A DNA stretch of 64,000 bases from Paenibacillus terricola (GCF_014779765.1 NZ_JACXZA010000001.1:496001-560000); one strand, 5' to 3'; shown: positions 43,254-54,100, numbered from the stretch's first letter. The notes: generated by a model from the sequence alone, not told the origin. Numbers and translations are program-made.

Positions 43254-43392
43254 CGGCTCATGTTTGGATGGATCTTGGTAGACCCGCAACTCGATCCTTG
43301 ACCTCATTATGACTATTTCTTCCTCCCACGGGACATCGTAAGGAGAAGAATAAATGACATGCGAAGGTTCCCAATGATGGAGGCGATGATAG

Positions 43393-44691
43393 ATGGAACG
43401 CTGGTTTAAGCTGCAGGAGCGCGGTACGACGGTGTCTACCGAGCTGCTTGCGGGTGTAACGACTTTCTTGACGATGGTCTACATCGTAATTGTCAATCCA
43501 GGCATACTGGGCGAGTCGGGAATGGATTTCCACGGCGTATTCGTTGCGACCGTACTGGCCAGCATAATAGCCACTCTCATCATGGGGATCGCGGCGAACT
43601 ACCCGATAGCTATAGCGCCAGGGATGGGGCTCAATGCTTATTTTGCATACAGCGTTGTAGGCGGAAGCGGTGTCTCGTGGCAGACTGCGCTCGGAGCTGT
43701 ATTCGTGGCGGGTTTGTTGTTCATCGCGCTATCGCTCACGTCATTCCGCTACATGCTGCTTGATGCCATCCCAACCGGCTTGAAGCATGCGATAACCGCG
43801 GGCATTGGCTTGTTCATTACCTTTATCGGTTTGCAAAAAGCAAGCATCGTCGTCGCCTCGCCGGCTACGCTGCTTACGCTTGGTTCGTTATCGGAGCCGA
43901 TGACGTATTTGACGCTGATCGGCGTCGTGATCGCACTCGTTCTCATGTCCTATCGAGTGCGAGGATTTCTGTTCATCGGCATGCTCATTACCGCTGTACT
44001 GGCATGGATCATGGGTCTTATCGAGATGCCGGACAAGCTTGTCTCACTGCCTTCAGGCTTATCATCGACGGCATTCCAACTAGACGTTGGAACGGTATTC
44101 TCAGAAGGAATGTACGGGGTGGTATTTACATTTCTGTTGATTACTTTGTTCGACACGACGGGTACTATGCTAGGTGTGGCCGAGCAAGCAGGGCTGATGA
44201 AGGACAACAAATTTCCTCGTTCAAGAGGCGCATTATTAGCGGATGCCGTTGGTACGACAGGCGGCGCTCTGCTTGGGACAAGCCCGACTTCGGCCTATAT
44301 CGAATCAAGTGCAGGGGTCGCAGTTGGCGGTCGAACAGGACTCACTGCCGTATTCGTCAGTATTCTGCTCGCGCTTACGTTGTTCTTCTCCCCAGTCGTT
44401 GCCGTTCTGGCGAACATTCCGGCTATTACGGCTCCAGCACTAATCATCGTCGGCTTTCTCATGATTAATGTACTGCGCCAGATCGAGTGGAACGAGATCG
44501 AAGAAGCATTCCCGGCGTTTCTGATCGTGGTGCTCATGCCGCTTACGTACAGCATTGCAACGGGCATTGGCATCGGCTTCATTGCTTACCCGATCATTAA
44601 GCTGCTGCGCGGCAAGTATCGTGACGTTCATCCGATTCTGTATGTGTTTGCCGTCTTGTTTGTGATCCAGATCGTGTTTCTAGAGCACTAG
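43393..44691 (+). CDS. NCS2-family purine permease (guanine/hypoxanthine type)
   Basis: A 432-residue, 12-14 helix proton symporter of the AzgA-like NCS2 subfamily (PbuG/PbuO relatives), importing hypoxanthine, guanine or adenine. Landmarks: TELLAGVTTFLTMVYIVIVN at the N terminus, PIAIAPGMGLNAYFAY, DTTGTMLGVAEQAGL and GTSPTSAYIESSAGVAVGGR. GGAGGCGATGATAG precedes the ATG. The short upstream region shows no purine riboswitch. Confidence 0.92.
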   Translation: MERWFKLQERGTTVSTELLAGVTTFLTMVYIVIVNPGILGESGMDFHGVFVATVLASIIATLIMGIAANYPIAIAPGMGLNAYFAYSVVGGSGVSWQTALGAVFVAGLLFIALSLTSFRYMLLDAIPTGLKHAITAGIGLFITFIGLQKASIVVASPATLLTLGSLSEPMTYLTLIGVVIALVLMSYRVRGFLFIGMLITAVLAWIMGLIEMPDKLVSLPSGLSSTAFQLDVGTVFSEGMYGVVFTFLLITLFDTTGTMLGVAEQAGLMKDNKFPRSRGALLADAVGTTGGALLGTSPTSAYIESSAGVAVGGRTGLTAVFVSILLALTLFFSPVVAVLANIPAITAPALIIVGFLMINVLRQIEWNEIEEAFPAFLIVVLMPLTYSIATGIGIGFIAYPIIKLLRGKYRDVHPILYVFAVLFVIQIVFLEH

Positions 44692-44807
44692 CGAACGTTC
44701 TCCAGCCAAGCCCAGCAGCGATAAAAGAGCTGCCTGGGCTGTTGGTCCTGATCAAAAAAAAGCGCTTGCATGTTTAAATATGGATATGGTATAACCTAAT
44801 CAAGTTA

Positions 44808-44821
44808 TCTAAACGATTATA
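44808..44821. promoter_or_regulatory. LacI-type operator-like site 1
   Basis: TCTAAACGATTATA; matches a common pattern T-x-TAAACG-x-TTA shared with sites at 44931, 45222 and 46312. Confidence 0.45.
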
Positions 44822-44930
44822 TTTATGGATAATCAAGTAAGAATACGGTGATGATATTCGGGATGCTTCGACAATGCATTTCTATGCGTTTAGGTCCAGA
44901 ATGGAGACTCCGTTTTTTTACATGACAAAA

Positions 44931-44944
44931 TCTAACCGTTTAGA
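44931..44944. promoter_or_regulatory. LacI-type operator-like site 2
   Basis: TCTAACCGTTTAGA, a nearly perfect palindrome. Confidence 0.5.
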
Positions 44945-44977
44945 TACTTGCGATTGTTCAGTACTTCCGACGAAATT

Positions 44978-44992
44978 ATGAAAGCGCATCCA
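44978..44992. promoter_or_regulatory. Catabolite-responsive element (cre) candidate
   Basis: ATGAAAGCGCATCCA fits the Bacillus cre consensus WTGNAANCGNWNNCW at every position, suggesting CcpA repression of the LacI/GH127 unit. Confidence 0.55.
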
Positions 44993-45221
44993 AGAATCAG
45001 GCATATTAATAAATCTTAACCCGTACTATGACAGCGGTGAAGTAACGCCGTGGATGGTGAGCAACAAATTCGTAATAACTGGACGACAAGCTGCAAGGCT
45101 AGAGCGTTTCGATAGAAGTTATTATTCTGCACTAATAAGTGCTGGGGAAGGGGAGTTATCAAGGAAGTTATGCGCTTTCACTTGTACGTTCAAGGGGGAA
45201 ATGTTATAACAGAAATAGGTT

Positions 45222-45235
45222 ATTAAACGATTAGA
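45222..45235. promoter_or_regulatory. LacI-type operator-like site 3, at the start of the regulator gene
   Basis: ATTAAACGATTAGA, 12 bases before the GTG start, well placed for self-repression. Confidence 0.55.
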
Positions 45236-45246
45236 AAGGGTGGGCG

Positions 45247-46290
45247 GTGGTGACCAAAGTAGGGATCAAAGAAATCGCGGCCAAAGCAAATGTATCTACG
45301 GCCACCGTGTCCTATGTGCTCAATGGCACTCGCAATGTTCGACCGAAGACGAAAGAACGGGTACTCAAAGTTATCGAAGAGCTTAACTATCGGCCTAACG
45401 ATATTGCGAAGAGCCTGAAGAGCAGGCGGACGAACACGATCGGCGTTATCGCTGAAGACGTAACGGTATTCAACGTCCCGGAGATTATCGACGGCATTAA
45501 TGAATATGCGGATGAGCATGATCTGCATATCATTTTGACGAATTTGCGTCTTCACCGTCGAGTAGGACACAACTATTCGAATGTAGACGCTTATCGGAAG
45601 TATGCAGAGAGCGCTGTGTCGGATCTATTGTCCAAGCAAGTGGAGGGAATCGTCTATATCGGCGTTCATCCACGCGATGTGACAGGGTTAGTCAATACGT
45701 ACGGCAAGCCCATCGTATACACGTATTGCTATACGGATCAGGATGTATCGATACAGTATAACGATGAGCAGGCTTCCTTCGATGCGATGCAGTATTTGGT
45801 CGACCGAGGCCACAAACGCATTGCGATCATTAGCGGTCTGATGGATTCGACGCCTTCGCGGCTGCGGTTTAACGGTTACTACAAAGCGGTCACAGAGTTT
45901 CAACTGCCTTTCAACCCTCAATATATTAAGATCGGTGACTGGGGAATTGATTCCGGTTATCAATTGACCAAAGAACTGCTGTCGCTGCCGGAGCCGCCAA
46001 CTGCAGTGCTTGTCATGAACGATGTCATGGCTGTAGGTACGCTTCGCGCAGCAGCCGAGTGCGGCTTCCAAATTCCTCGTGATCTGTCCGTCGTCGGATT
46101 CGATAACCGTGAGTTTAGCGATTACCTCAACCCTCGAATCACAACGATGGACCTGCCCCTGCATGAGATGGGGTATTCTTCTATGAATATTCTTACCGGA
46201 TTAATTAATGAAACCGAAGTGAAACAAGAAGTGCAGCCTCTGTGCAAGCTGCTGGAAAGAGAATCGGTCGCTCCTCCAAGACAGGAGTAG
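45247..46290 (+). CDS. LacI-family regulator of the GH127 gene
   Basis: A 347-residue LacI/GalR repressor: helix-turn-helix and hinge in residues 1-60 (GIKEIAAKANVSTATVSYVL, NYRPNDIAKSLKSRRTNTIG), then a periplasmic-binding-protein-like sugar sensor (GVIAEDVTVFNVPEIIDGIN to VVGFDNREFSDYLNPRITTM). GTG 45247 follows AAAGGG. Operator-like sites lie before it and at 46312, just before the GH127 gene, so it probably represses both until an arabinose-containing sugar appears. Confidence 0.92.
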   Translation: MVTKVGIKEIAAKANVSTATVSYVLNGTRNVRPKTKERVLKVIEELNYRPNDIAKSLKSRRTNTIGVIAEDVTVFNVPEIIDGINEYADEHDLHIILTNLRLHRRVGHNYSNVDAYRKYAESAVSDLLSKQVEGIVYIGVHPRDVTGLVNTYGKPIVYTYCYTDQDVSIQYNDEQASFDAMQYLVDRGHKRIAIISGLMDSTPSRLRFNGYYKAVTEFQLPFNPQYIKIGDWGIDSGYQLTKELLSLPEPPTAVLVMNDVMAVGTLRAAAECGFQIPRDLSVVGFDNREFSDYLNPRITTMDLPLHEMGYSSMNILTGLINETEVKQEVQPLCKLLERESVAPPRQE

Positions 46291-46311
46291 CGGTTTTCTC
46301 TCACCTATGAA

Positions 46312-46325
46312 CTTAAACGTTTAAA
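46312..46325. promoter_or_regulatory. LacI-type operator before GH127 gene
   Basis: CTTAAACGTTTAAA with a perfect 12-bp core palindrome TTAAACGTTTAA, 65 bases before the GH127 start. Confidence 0.7.
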
Positions 46326-46389
46326 TGATCTTGAGATGATACATCCACGGCAATCGGAGACACAATCCGCACCATTAAGGAGTTTGATC

Positions 46390-48348
46390 ATGACGATTAG
46401 TCCAACGAAGTTCATACCGCTGCGTAATATTCGGATCGAGGATCGTTTCTGGTCGGAGTACGTTCGGCTTGTACGTGAGGTTGTTGTGCCATATCAGTGG
46501 AGGGCACTGAACGATGAGGTTCCTGAGGCGGAACCGAGCCACGCGGTGCACAACTTCAAGATCGCAGCCGGTCAAGCATCTGGCGAGTTCGAGGGCATGG
46601 TGTTCCAAGACAGCGATGTCGCCAAATGGCTGGAAGCGGCAGCTTATCTGCTCGAGACGAAGCCAGATGCTGAGCTTGAGAGTCTAGCCGATGGCATGAT
46701 CGACATTATCGAATGCGCGCAGCAGCCGGACGGCTATTTGAATACTTATTTTACGATTAAAGAGCCGGGCCAGCGGTGGACCAACCTCGCTGAATGCCAC
46801 GAGTTGTACTGTGCAGGGCACTTGATCGAAGCGGCTGTCGCCTACTATCGGGCTACCGGCAAGCGCAAGCTGCTCGATATCGTATGTCGTCTGGCCGATC
46901 ATATAGATTCTGTATTCGGACCAGAACCTGAGAAGCTCAAGGGCTACGACGGCCATCAGGAAATCGAATTGGCGCTTGTGAAACTTTATCAGGCAACTGG
47001 AGAAGAGCGTTACTTGAGGCTTGGCGAATTTTTCCTGGATCAGCGCGGCACCCGTCCTCACTTCTATCAGGCAGAATGGGAGAAACGCGGCGGGACGGTT
47101 CATTTCAAGGAGCTGCGGATGTCGCAAGACTATCCGTACAGCCAAGCGCATCTTCCCGTACGCGTGCAGCAGACGGCGGAAGGACACTCGGTGCGAGCCG
47201 TTTATATGCTGACCGGTATGGCGGATGTAGCTGCATTAACGGGCGACACGAAGCTGCTAGAGGCTTGCAAGACACTCTGGTCCAATATCGTGGGACGGCG
47301 CATGTACATTACAGGGGGAATCGGCTCTCAGTCTTACGGGGAATCCTTTACATCGGACTATGATTTGCCAGGGGATACCGTATACGCGGAGACGTGCGCT
47401 TCGATCGGTCTCATCTTCTTCGCTCATCGGATGCTGTCGCTTGAGCCGAAGAGCGAATATGCCGACGTCATGGAGCGGGCATTGTATAACACGGTCGTCA
47501 GCGGGATGTCGCAGGACGGCAAACATTTCTTCTATGTGAATCCGCTTGAGGTGACTCCGACGGCTGTCCATAACAATGCAATCTATCATCATATCAAAAC
47601 AGTGCGCCAAGGCTGGTTCGGCTGCGCTTGCTGCCCGCCTAATATAGCACGTCTACTTGCATCTCTAGGCGGCTATATCTATACGTTCAGTAACCGCACC
47701 GTCTACACGCAGCTTTATATCGGCGGCCATGCTGAATGGGAGCTGGATGGCGGAAAAATTCACCTCGAACAGCAGTCCGATTATGCTTGGGAAGGTAAAG
47801 TTCAATTCCGAGTTTCAATGGATAAGCCGACATCGTTCACGATTGCGCTCAGAGTGCCAGATTGGACGGACAGCGTATCGGTGACACTCAATGGCATACC
47901 TTATCCAGCTTTTACAGGCGATAATGGTTACATCGAGATTGACCGCTTATGGTCCTCGGATGACCGTATCGAGCTCGAATTCGGGATGCCTGTACATCGG
48001 ATGAAAGGACATCCGCTTGTTCGTCATACAGCAGGCCGGATTGCGCTTCAGCGTGGACCGTTCGTTTATTGCTTGGAGGAAGCGGATAATGGAGCCAATC
48101 TGCATCAGCTCTATATCCCAAGGGACAGCGAGCTTCGCGCCAATCCGATCAGAGAACTGTTAGGCGGCGTTCATGTCATAACAGCGGATGCCGTTCGCGG
48201 CGATACACCAGATGCGTGGCGGAATGGCGCCTTATATCGCAGGAATGCCGAGTGGAATCCAGCACCGGTTACCGCAACATTCATTCCCTATTATGCATGG
48301 GCGAACCGCGGCGAAGGCGAGATGACCGTCTGGGTCAAGGAGTTATAA
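46390..48348 (+). CDS. GH127 beta-L-arabinofuranosidase
   Basis: A 652-residue cytosolic (alpha/alpha)6 enzyme of GH127 that releases L-arabinofuranose from beta-linked arabino-oligosaccharides (plant extensins and arabinans). The zinc-thiolate active site is visible: E334 and C336 (YAETCASIG), C414 and C415 (CACCPPNIA), corresponding to E338, C340, C417 and C418 of Bifidobacterium HypBA1, with C414 the likely nucleophile. ATG 46390 is chosen for AAGGAG (46377-46382); the frame extends 18 codons upstream through the leader. The LacI gene is directly upstream with an operator between them. A terminator-like hairpin follows at 48379. Confidence 0.92.
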   Translation: MTISPTKFIPLRNIRIEDRFWSEYVRLVREVVVPYQWRALNDEVPEAEPSHAVHNFKIAAGQASGEFEGMVFQDSDVAKWLEAAAYLLETKPDAELESLADGMIDIIECAQQPDGYLNTYFTIKEPGQRWTNLAECHELYCAGHLIEAAVAYYRATGKRKLLDIVCRLADHIDSVFGPEPEKLKGYDGHQEIELALVKLYQATGEERYLRLGEFFLDQRGTRPHFYQAEWEKRGGTVHFKELRMSQDYPYSQAHLPVRVQQTAEGHSVRAVYMLTGMADVAALTGDTKLLEACKTLWSNIVGRRMYITGGIGSQSYGESFTSDYDLPGDTVYAETCASIGLIFFAHRMLSLEPKSEYADVMERALYNTVVSGMSQDGKHFFYVNPLEVTPTAVHNNAIYHHIKTVRQGWFGCACCPPNIARLLASLGGYIYTFSNRTVYTQLYIGGHAEWELDGGKIHLEQQSDYAWEGKVQFRVSMDKPTSFTIALRVPDWTDSVSVTLNGIPYPAFTGDNGYIEIDRLWSSDDRIELEFGMPVHRMKGHPLVRHTAGRIALQRGPFVYCLEEADNGANLHQLYIPRDSELRANPIRELLGGVHVITADAVRGDTPDAWRNGALYRRNAEWNPAPVTATFIPYYAWANRGEGEMTVWVKEL

Positions 48349-48753
48349 GCGGTATCAATGATGTGAGTGCATCGATGTAAGTCCCATACCTTGTGCAACA
48401 ATTTGCTAGAGGTATAGGACTTATTTTACGCCAAGTTAATGTAAAAATAAGTTAGCATACCCATACTATGTGCAATAAATCCCTTCTATCTCATCTTGTG
48501 ACAGATCCTCTTCCTGTTGTCTGCGAATAACATTACTCTGTTACAACGCAGTGACTATCCTTCTTCTTCCCGCAAACCCAACTTGCCAACAGCTAGTGCC
48601 TAACTTCATAATCGCCAATCTGCCATTCTGATAGCTTATGAAAGGGGTGATGCTCGTCCAATAGACCACATGTGAAGCTATTGTCGGTCGTCAGCTTACT
48701 CGGTATGACAATCACAAGCTATGCCACGCACAAATGAAAAGGAGAGTGAAGTA
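48349..48753. other. Gene-free region between GH127 and metalloprotease genes
   Basis: About 405 bases without a gene. It holds the terminator hairpin at 48379 and an 18-bp direct repeat (CCCATAC..TGTGCAA.AA at 48383 and 48460). The rest looks like an upstream regulatory region of the next gene, with no box I can assign. Confidence 0.5.
48379..48427 (+). terminator. Terminator of the GH127 gene
   Basis: AAGTCCCATACC (48379-48390) pairs with GGTATAGGACTT (48411-48422, one mismatch), followed by ATTTT. Confidence 0.65.
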
Positions 48754-51108
48754 ATGAACAAATGGGCAAGTGCAGCTTTGAGCTTCATCTTGCTAACAGG
48801 TGTGACCAGCACCTGGTTGCCAGGCAGCAGCTCGAAAGTGCACGCTGCAGCAGTGTCCGAAGCGTCCGTCATTGATATTTTTGGACGGGAATTGAACAGC
48901 TATGGCATCGAGCTCGTCGATTGGCAGGGCTACATCGCGAACCCTTATGTCAAGCTGACGGTTAAGCCGCCAGCAACAGCCGTATACCCTGTAACGATCA
49001 CGCTGCAAGCGCAAGGCTCGTCGCGGCTCATGATGGATTTGCCGAGTACGATTTCAGCAACGGGAGCGACGAAGGTGCTGACGTTCAACAACGCTTCGGA
49101 GCAAAAGAATTTCCTGCTTGAGATTGCTCCGGATCGGGTTGGCGGTCCTGGATCGATCGAGAATTACACGTTATCGATGCAGATTCGGGAGAATAGCGGC
49201 GCGACGCGGACACAATCTCTGCCGATCCGAGTGCTCGACCAAGATGACAACCAGGACACGACGTTCCCGCTCGTATTCGACTATCGTTATGATACGGTGA
49301 ATCATTATTTTGACGACCCAGGCATTAAGACGGCAGCGGAACGAGCGATCAAGGACTGGTTCTACTTCCTCGACATCCAGCCTTTCGACACGGTGCCGAC
49401 CGGGGACGAGACGAATTTCGTGCCGAACGATAATTTCAATGGAAATACGAATGTCAGCAACAATGCGCCGTTTAATGGAGAATGGATATTCCTGCGGGGG
49501 CTGAATGATCCTTACTCTACCGGTTGGTCGTCCAATAACGGCAAGTACCATAAAATCAACGGCGTCAATGCGCCAGGCAATCTGCATCGATCGCTAGGTA
49601 CTGCGCTTGACTTCTATGCGAACGCAACAGTGTTCACTTCCATTAATGACGATGATTGGTATAAGACCGATCTGAGCCAAGTGACGGATGTATACGGCCT
49701 TATTATGCATGAATTCGGTCACGGCTTCGCTTACAGCGACTCATGGCCGGGAATGGCAAGTTACGTAGGAAGCTCGGGTACGAACGATCCGGAGGTTATC
49801 GCTTATCAGGGGCGTACCGTTCCGCTCGATACGAGCTACCACATTCCAGGCGACCAGCAATATTGGGATCGGATCAGCGGCCAAAGCGCCGGATGGACGA
49901 GTTTGTTCCCGACAAGAAGATGGATGCTGACGAAGTTGACGCTGCTCATTGCCGAGAATGCCGGCTGGAAAGTGAACAAGAACTTAACGCCATTCCTGGC
50001 ACCGTCGATCGTAACATCAACGCTCACGAATGGCACGAAGGGATCGTCCTATAGTCAGCAATTGAAGGCGAATGGCGGGGTTCCTTTCTATGACTGGACA
50101 TTGTCGAGCGGGTCGCTGCCGCCGGGACTGACGTTGGATCGGTTCACAGGCATGATCAGCGGTACAATCGCCTCAACTGCGCCGCAGAGCAGCTATACGT
50201 TTACGGTGAAGTTAAGGGATTACGACGAGTCAAGTGCAGCTGTATTAAAGTCGTTTACGATCAATCTGGGCGGCGGCGGCACAACAACGCCATCTCGTTA
50301 TGAAGCGGAGAGCGCCCTCATCAATCATGCGAATGTGAGCACGGGCACAAGTGCATCCGGCGGCCAATATGTGGGCCAGATCGATTATTCAGACAGCTAT
50401 GTGCAGTTCTCGGTGCAGGCGCCAACGGCAGGTGCTTACAGCCTTGAGGTCCGTTATGCTAACGGCAATGGCTCGACATCTACCCACAGTTTATCGGTCA
50501 ATGGCGGAGCCGCACAGACTGTTAGTTATCCCGTAACCGCAGGGTGGGGGCAGTTTGCCAGCGTTAACGTGCCGATTACGTTGAATGCCGGAACGAATAC
50601 GATCCGGCTGACGAAAGGCGCAACCGGTTATGCGGAGCTGGATTACATCGCTGTGAATCCAGCGACAGTAACTAACGTGAACTTAGCGCCGCAAGCAACG
50701 GCAACAACGTCGTTCGTATCTTCATGGGAGAGCTTAGCCGGATTGAATGACAACTATAGTCCAACAAGCTCAAGCGACCGTGGACATCTGATATATGGTA
50801 ACTGGGATAATCCGGGCACGACCCAATGGGTGCAATATGACTGGACCAGCAGCCATACCATCTCAGGCGCATCCGTGTATTGGTTCGATGACAATCAAGG
50901 CATCGATCTGCCGGCTTCATACAGCTTCCAGTATTGGAATGGCAGCAGTTGGGTGAACGCAGCTAATGCATCCGGTCTTGGTGTATTGGGCGATCGTTAC
51001 AACGATACGACATTTACCCCAGTGACGACGACGAAGATTCGAATGAACATTACAGCAAGATCAGGCTACTCGACAGGCATTGAGCAGTGGAAAGTGATCG
51101 GCAGCTAA
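48754..51108 (+). CDS. Secreted metzincin-like metalloprotease with carbohydrate-binding modules
   Basis: A 784-residue exported protein: signal peptide (AALSFILLTGVTSTWLPG), a unique N-terminal part, a zinc-protease domain with IMHEFGHGFAYSD (H319, E320, H323), a putative Ig/cadherin-like domain (about 435-505, SGSLPPGLTLDRFTGMISGT), a CBM6-like module (about 515-640, YEAESALINHANVSTGTSAS) and a discoidin-like C-terminal module (about 645-784) shared with the next gene. ATG 48754 follows AAAAGGAG. The binding modules suggest the protease cuts glycosylated plant proteins, such as extensins, in the wall; this is inference. Confidence 0.8.
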   Translation: MNKWASAALSFILLTGVTSTWLPGSSSKVHAAAVSEASVIDIFGRELNSYGIELVDWQGYIANPYVKLTVKPPATAVYPVTITLQAQGSSRLMMDLPSTISATGATKVLTFNNASEQKNFLLEIAPDRVGGPGSIENYTLSMQIRENSGATRTQSLPIRVLDQDDNQDTTFPLVFDYRYDTVNHYFDDPGIKTAAERAIKDWFYFLDIQPFDTVPTGDETNFVPNDNFNGNTNVSNNAPFNGEWIFLRGLNDPYSTGWSSNNGKYHKINGVNAPGNLHRSLGTALDFYANATVFTSINDDDWYKTDLSQVTDVYGLIMHEFGHGFAYSDSWPGMASYVGSSGTNDPEVIAYQGRTVPLDTSYHIPGDQQYWDRISGQSAGWTSLFPTRRWMLTKLTLLIAENAGWKVNKNLTPFLAPSIVTSTLTNGTKGSSYSQQLKANGGVPFYDWTLSSGSLPPGLTLDRFTGMISGTIASTAPQSSYTFTVKLRDYDESSAAVLKSFTINLGGGGTTTPSRYEAESALINHANVSTGTSASGGQYVGQIDYSDSYVQFSVQAPTAGAYSLEVRYANGNGSTSTHSLSVNGGAAQTVSYPVTAGWGQFASVNVPITLNAGTNTIRLTKGATGYAELDYIAVNPATVTNVNLAPQATATTSFVSSWESLAGLNDNYSPTSSSDRGHLIYGNWDNPGTTQWVQYDWTSSHTISGASVYWFDDNQGIDLPASYSFQYWNGSSWVNAANASGLGVLGDRYNDTTFTPVTTTKIRMNITARSGYSTGIEQWKVIGS

Positions 51109-51140
51109 CGATCGATCAATACAATTGAGGAGGAAGATCA

Positions 51141-54100
51141 ATGGTCCATTCGAATGAACGAAGTTCTCGAAATCCTCTGTACTTCTTTGGAGCAGCTATA
51201 TTCGTCGCAGCTTGTTTCTGGCTGTTCCCAAGCTCCGCCTTTGCTTACAACTTGTCAGACAGCAACTTCACGGTTACGACCGGCACGAACGGGGAAATTT
51301 CATCGCTTAAGCTGACGGGAGATACGTATCCGACCGATTACGTTATGAACGCGGTCAACGCACCGAATCAGAATACGGCGGATCATCAGTGGCTTGGCGA
51401 ACTTATGTTCACTTATCGGCTAGGTACAGGCGCATGGAGTACGGCATGGACGAGCAAATCAGCGGATGCGCGCACGCAGAGCCAATCCGGCAGTACGGTT
51501 ACGGTCAGCTATCAGAACTCGACCAACGCAAGCGGCATCCGCAACTTTAAGGTTGATGAGACCTACTCGCTGGCTGGCGGTGCTCTACAATGGAGCATCA
51601 AGGTAACGAATACGAGCACGCAGTCGCTGGAAATCGGCGACTTCGGTTTACCGCTGCCATTCAATGAGTTCTGGAGCGGCGGCAACAATGAAGAGATTTA
51701 CGAGACCCGTGTGCTTAATCACTCCTTCGTCGGCAACAACAGCTCCTATCTGACAATTCAACGTCCAAGCGGCATCGGCCCTTACCTGTTAATGGTGCCG
51801 GACTCGACGACAGGCGCTGGTTTCGAGTATCAAGACCGCTGGAGAATCGAAGAGCATCCTGGCAGCAAATGGGCGATGGATCAAGGCGGATGGGCGGAAG
51901 GACTTAACGTCTACTACATCCACTCCAACGTCATTAAGAGCACGAACCGCGGCTATTTGCCGAATACAAGCCTGACGCTGGCGGCTGGTGCCAGCAAGAC
52001 TTATACGTTTAAGTTCTTCAAAGTGGCTAATGACGCCGCTGTGAAAGATGTTCTCTACAACGAAGGATTGATCGATGTCAACGTCATTCCGGGCATGATC
52101 GTTCCGACGAACCAGACGGCGAAGTTCGATCTTCACACGTCGAAGACGATTAGCTCGATCACAGCGCAATATCCATCGGAGACGACGGTTACATCCTTAG
52201 GCACCGTTGGCACGAACCACAAAATCTATCAGCTCACCATGAGCCATCTTGGGCAGAACAACATTACGGTCAATTATGGCAACGGCGAGAAGACGGTTCT
52301 GCAATTCTATGCGATCGAGCCGATTGACGCAGCGCTGCAGCGCCATTCCACCTTCATGGTCAACAGCACGCAGTGGAACGTAACGGGCGATATTCGCGAC
52401 AAAGCGTTCGACGATTGGATGATGGACACGAAGTCGAAGCGCAACGTGTTTAACGGATACTGGGGCTGGGGCGACGATTGGGGACTGACGCACGGCCAAT
52501 TCCTTGCGGAGAAAAATGTGCAGACGCCAATCGCATCCGAGATTTCAGCTGTCGATCAGTACTTGGAGACGACGATCTGGACGAATCTCATGAGCGGCCA
52601 TCATACCGATTACCTCATTCCGGACTTCCTGATGCCGTCGCCGAATACGACGCCGACCTATCGTGGCTACGCGTACCCGCACATCTATAACACTTATTTC
52701 AGCATGTATAAGATCGCCAATTTGTACCCGAATATCATCACTTACAAGAACACGAAGCAGACGTACTTGCTCCGGGCTTATAACATCTTCAAAGCGCTGT
52801 ACGACGGTCCTGTCGCTTACAACTGGAACACCGGCTTGATGGGCGAATTGACGACGCCGGATCTGATTAAAGCGCTGCAGGATGAAGGCTACACCTCGCA
52901 AGCGCAGGATGTTATCACTAAGATGGCGACGAAGTACAACAATTTTGCCAACACGAAGTACCCGTACGGCTCCGAGTATAACTACGACAATACGGGCGAA
53001 GAAGCGGTCTATACGCTGGCGAAGATGAATAACAACACGACGATTAAGAGTAAAATCAACACCAAAACGCGCGCGGCGAGAGGCCAGATGCCTGTCTGGT
53101 ACTACTACGCGGATCCAGTTACAATTACGGGCGAGAACTGGTGGAACTTCCAGTACACGACGTCGCTTGCAGGTTATGCGATGGACGATTGGACACGGAA
53201 TAACTCGGCAACGCCAGAGCTCGATCAGCGGTTATCGTACGCAGCTAAGATCGCCAACATCGGCGCTATCAACTCCGGTCAGATCAGCTCCGATCCTGCG
53301 AATATCGGTGCGGTAGCATGGACGTACCAAGCAGAGAAGGGCAATTACGGCGCGCTTGGCGTAGGCGGCGGTCCGCTGCAGAACGGCTGGCGCGGCATGA
53401 GCGGCGAAGCAGATCTCGGTCTGTTCGGCGCGATCAAAATCCTCAGCTCCGACGTATCCGTCGATCCGATCTTCGGTCTGTACTGCTATGGCTGCGACGT
53501 TGCAACGAGCGGTTCAAGCTATGTGGTCGTACCGAAGGATGGCGTGAATCAGCGAATCAACCTTATCACGCAGAAGCTCGGCTTAGAGCTTAACCGTGAC
53601 AAGTTCGTATCGGCAACGCTGGCAACCGCGAAGAACAACGTCGCATTCACGCTCAAGAACGTGACGCCGGGAACGGCGCATACGACGAAGCTGACACTCA
53701 CAGGGTTAGTCGCCGGCAATTATGACGTACTTGTAGGCGGTACGGTTGTCGGTCAATTGAATGCATCCGGCACGAGTGCAACAGTGAACTTGGCGATCGG
53801 TACGGCGGCAACTTACGATGTCGTGCTGCAGCCGGGAACGGGAACGCCGCCAACAAACACAGGCGAGGTAGTGGCCTACTACAAGTTCGATGAAACGAGC
53901 GGCGCTTCGGCTGCCGATGCTTCTGGCAATAACAGAACAGCAACCGTTACAAGCGGTGCTTGGGCAGCAGGCAAGTCCGGCAATGCTCTGTCGTTGAATG
54001 GCACGAGCAGCTATGCGAGTCTGCCTGCCGGGATAGTGAGCTCGCTCAACGACTTCACCGTTTCCACGTGGGTGAAGGTGAATTCGAACAGCGGTTGGGC

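Larger units (their letters stand above)
44692..45246 (+). promoter_or_regulatory. Long regulatory region upstream of lacI-type gene
   Basis: About 555 bases without a clear gene. It contains a hairpin after the permease gene (AGCCCAG 44709-44715 with CTGGGCT 44734-44740, weak T run), a cre-like half (44757-44770), three LacI-type operator-like sites (44808, 44931, 45222) and a cre-consensus match (44978-44992). A 75-codon open frame at 44982-45209 has no start signal and no recognised homology. Confidence 0.5.

Noticed and set aside
43256-43392. Purine riboswitch before the NCS2 permease
   Set aside because: The leader is short and lacks the conserved three-way-junction sequences of the purine aptamer.
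44982-45209. 75-codon open frame (contains NPYYDSGEVTPWMVSNKF) in the LacI leader region
   Set aside because: No ribosome site, no start codon at its head, no recognised family. It may be a decayed gene but the evidence is too thin to annotate.
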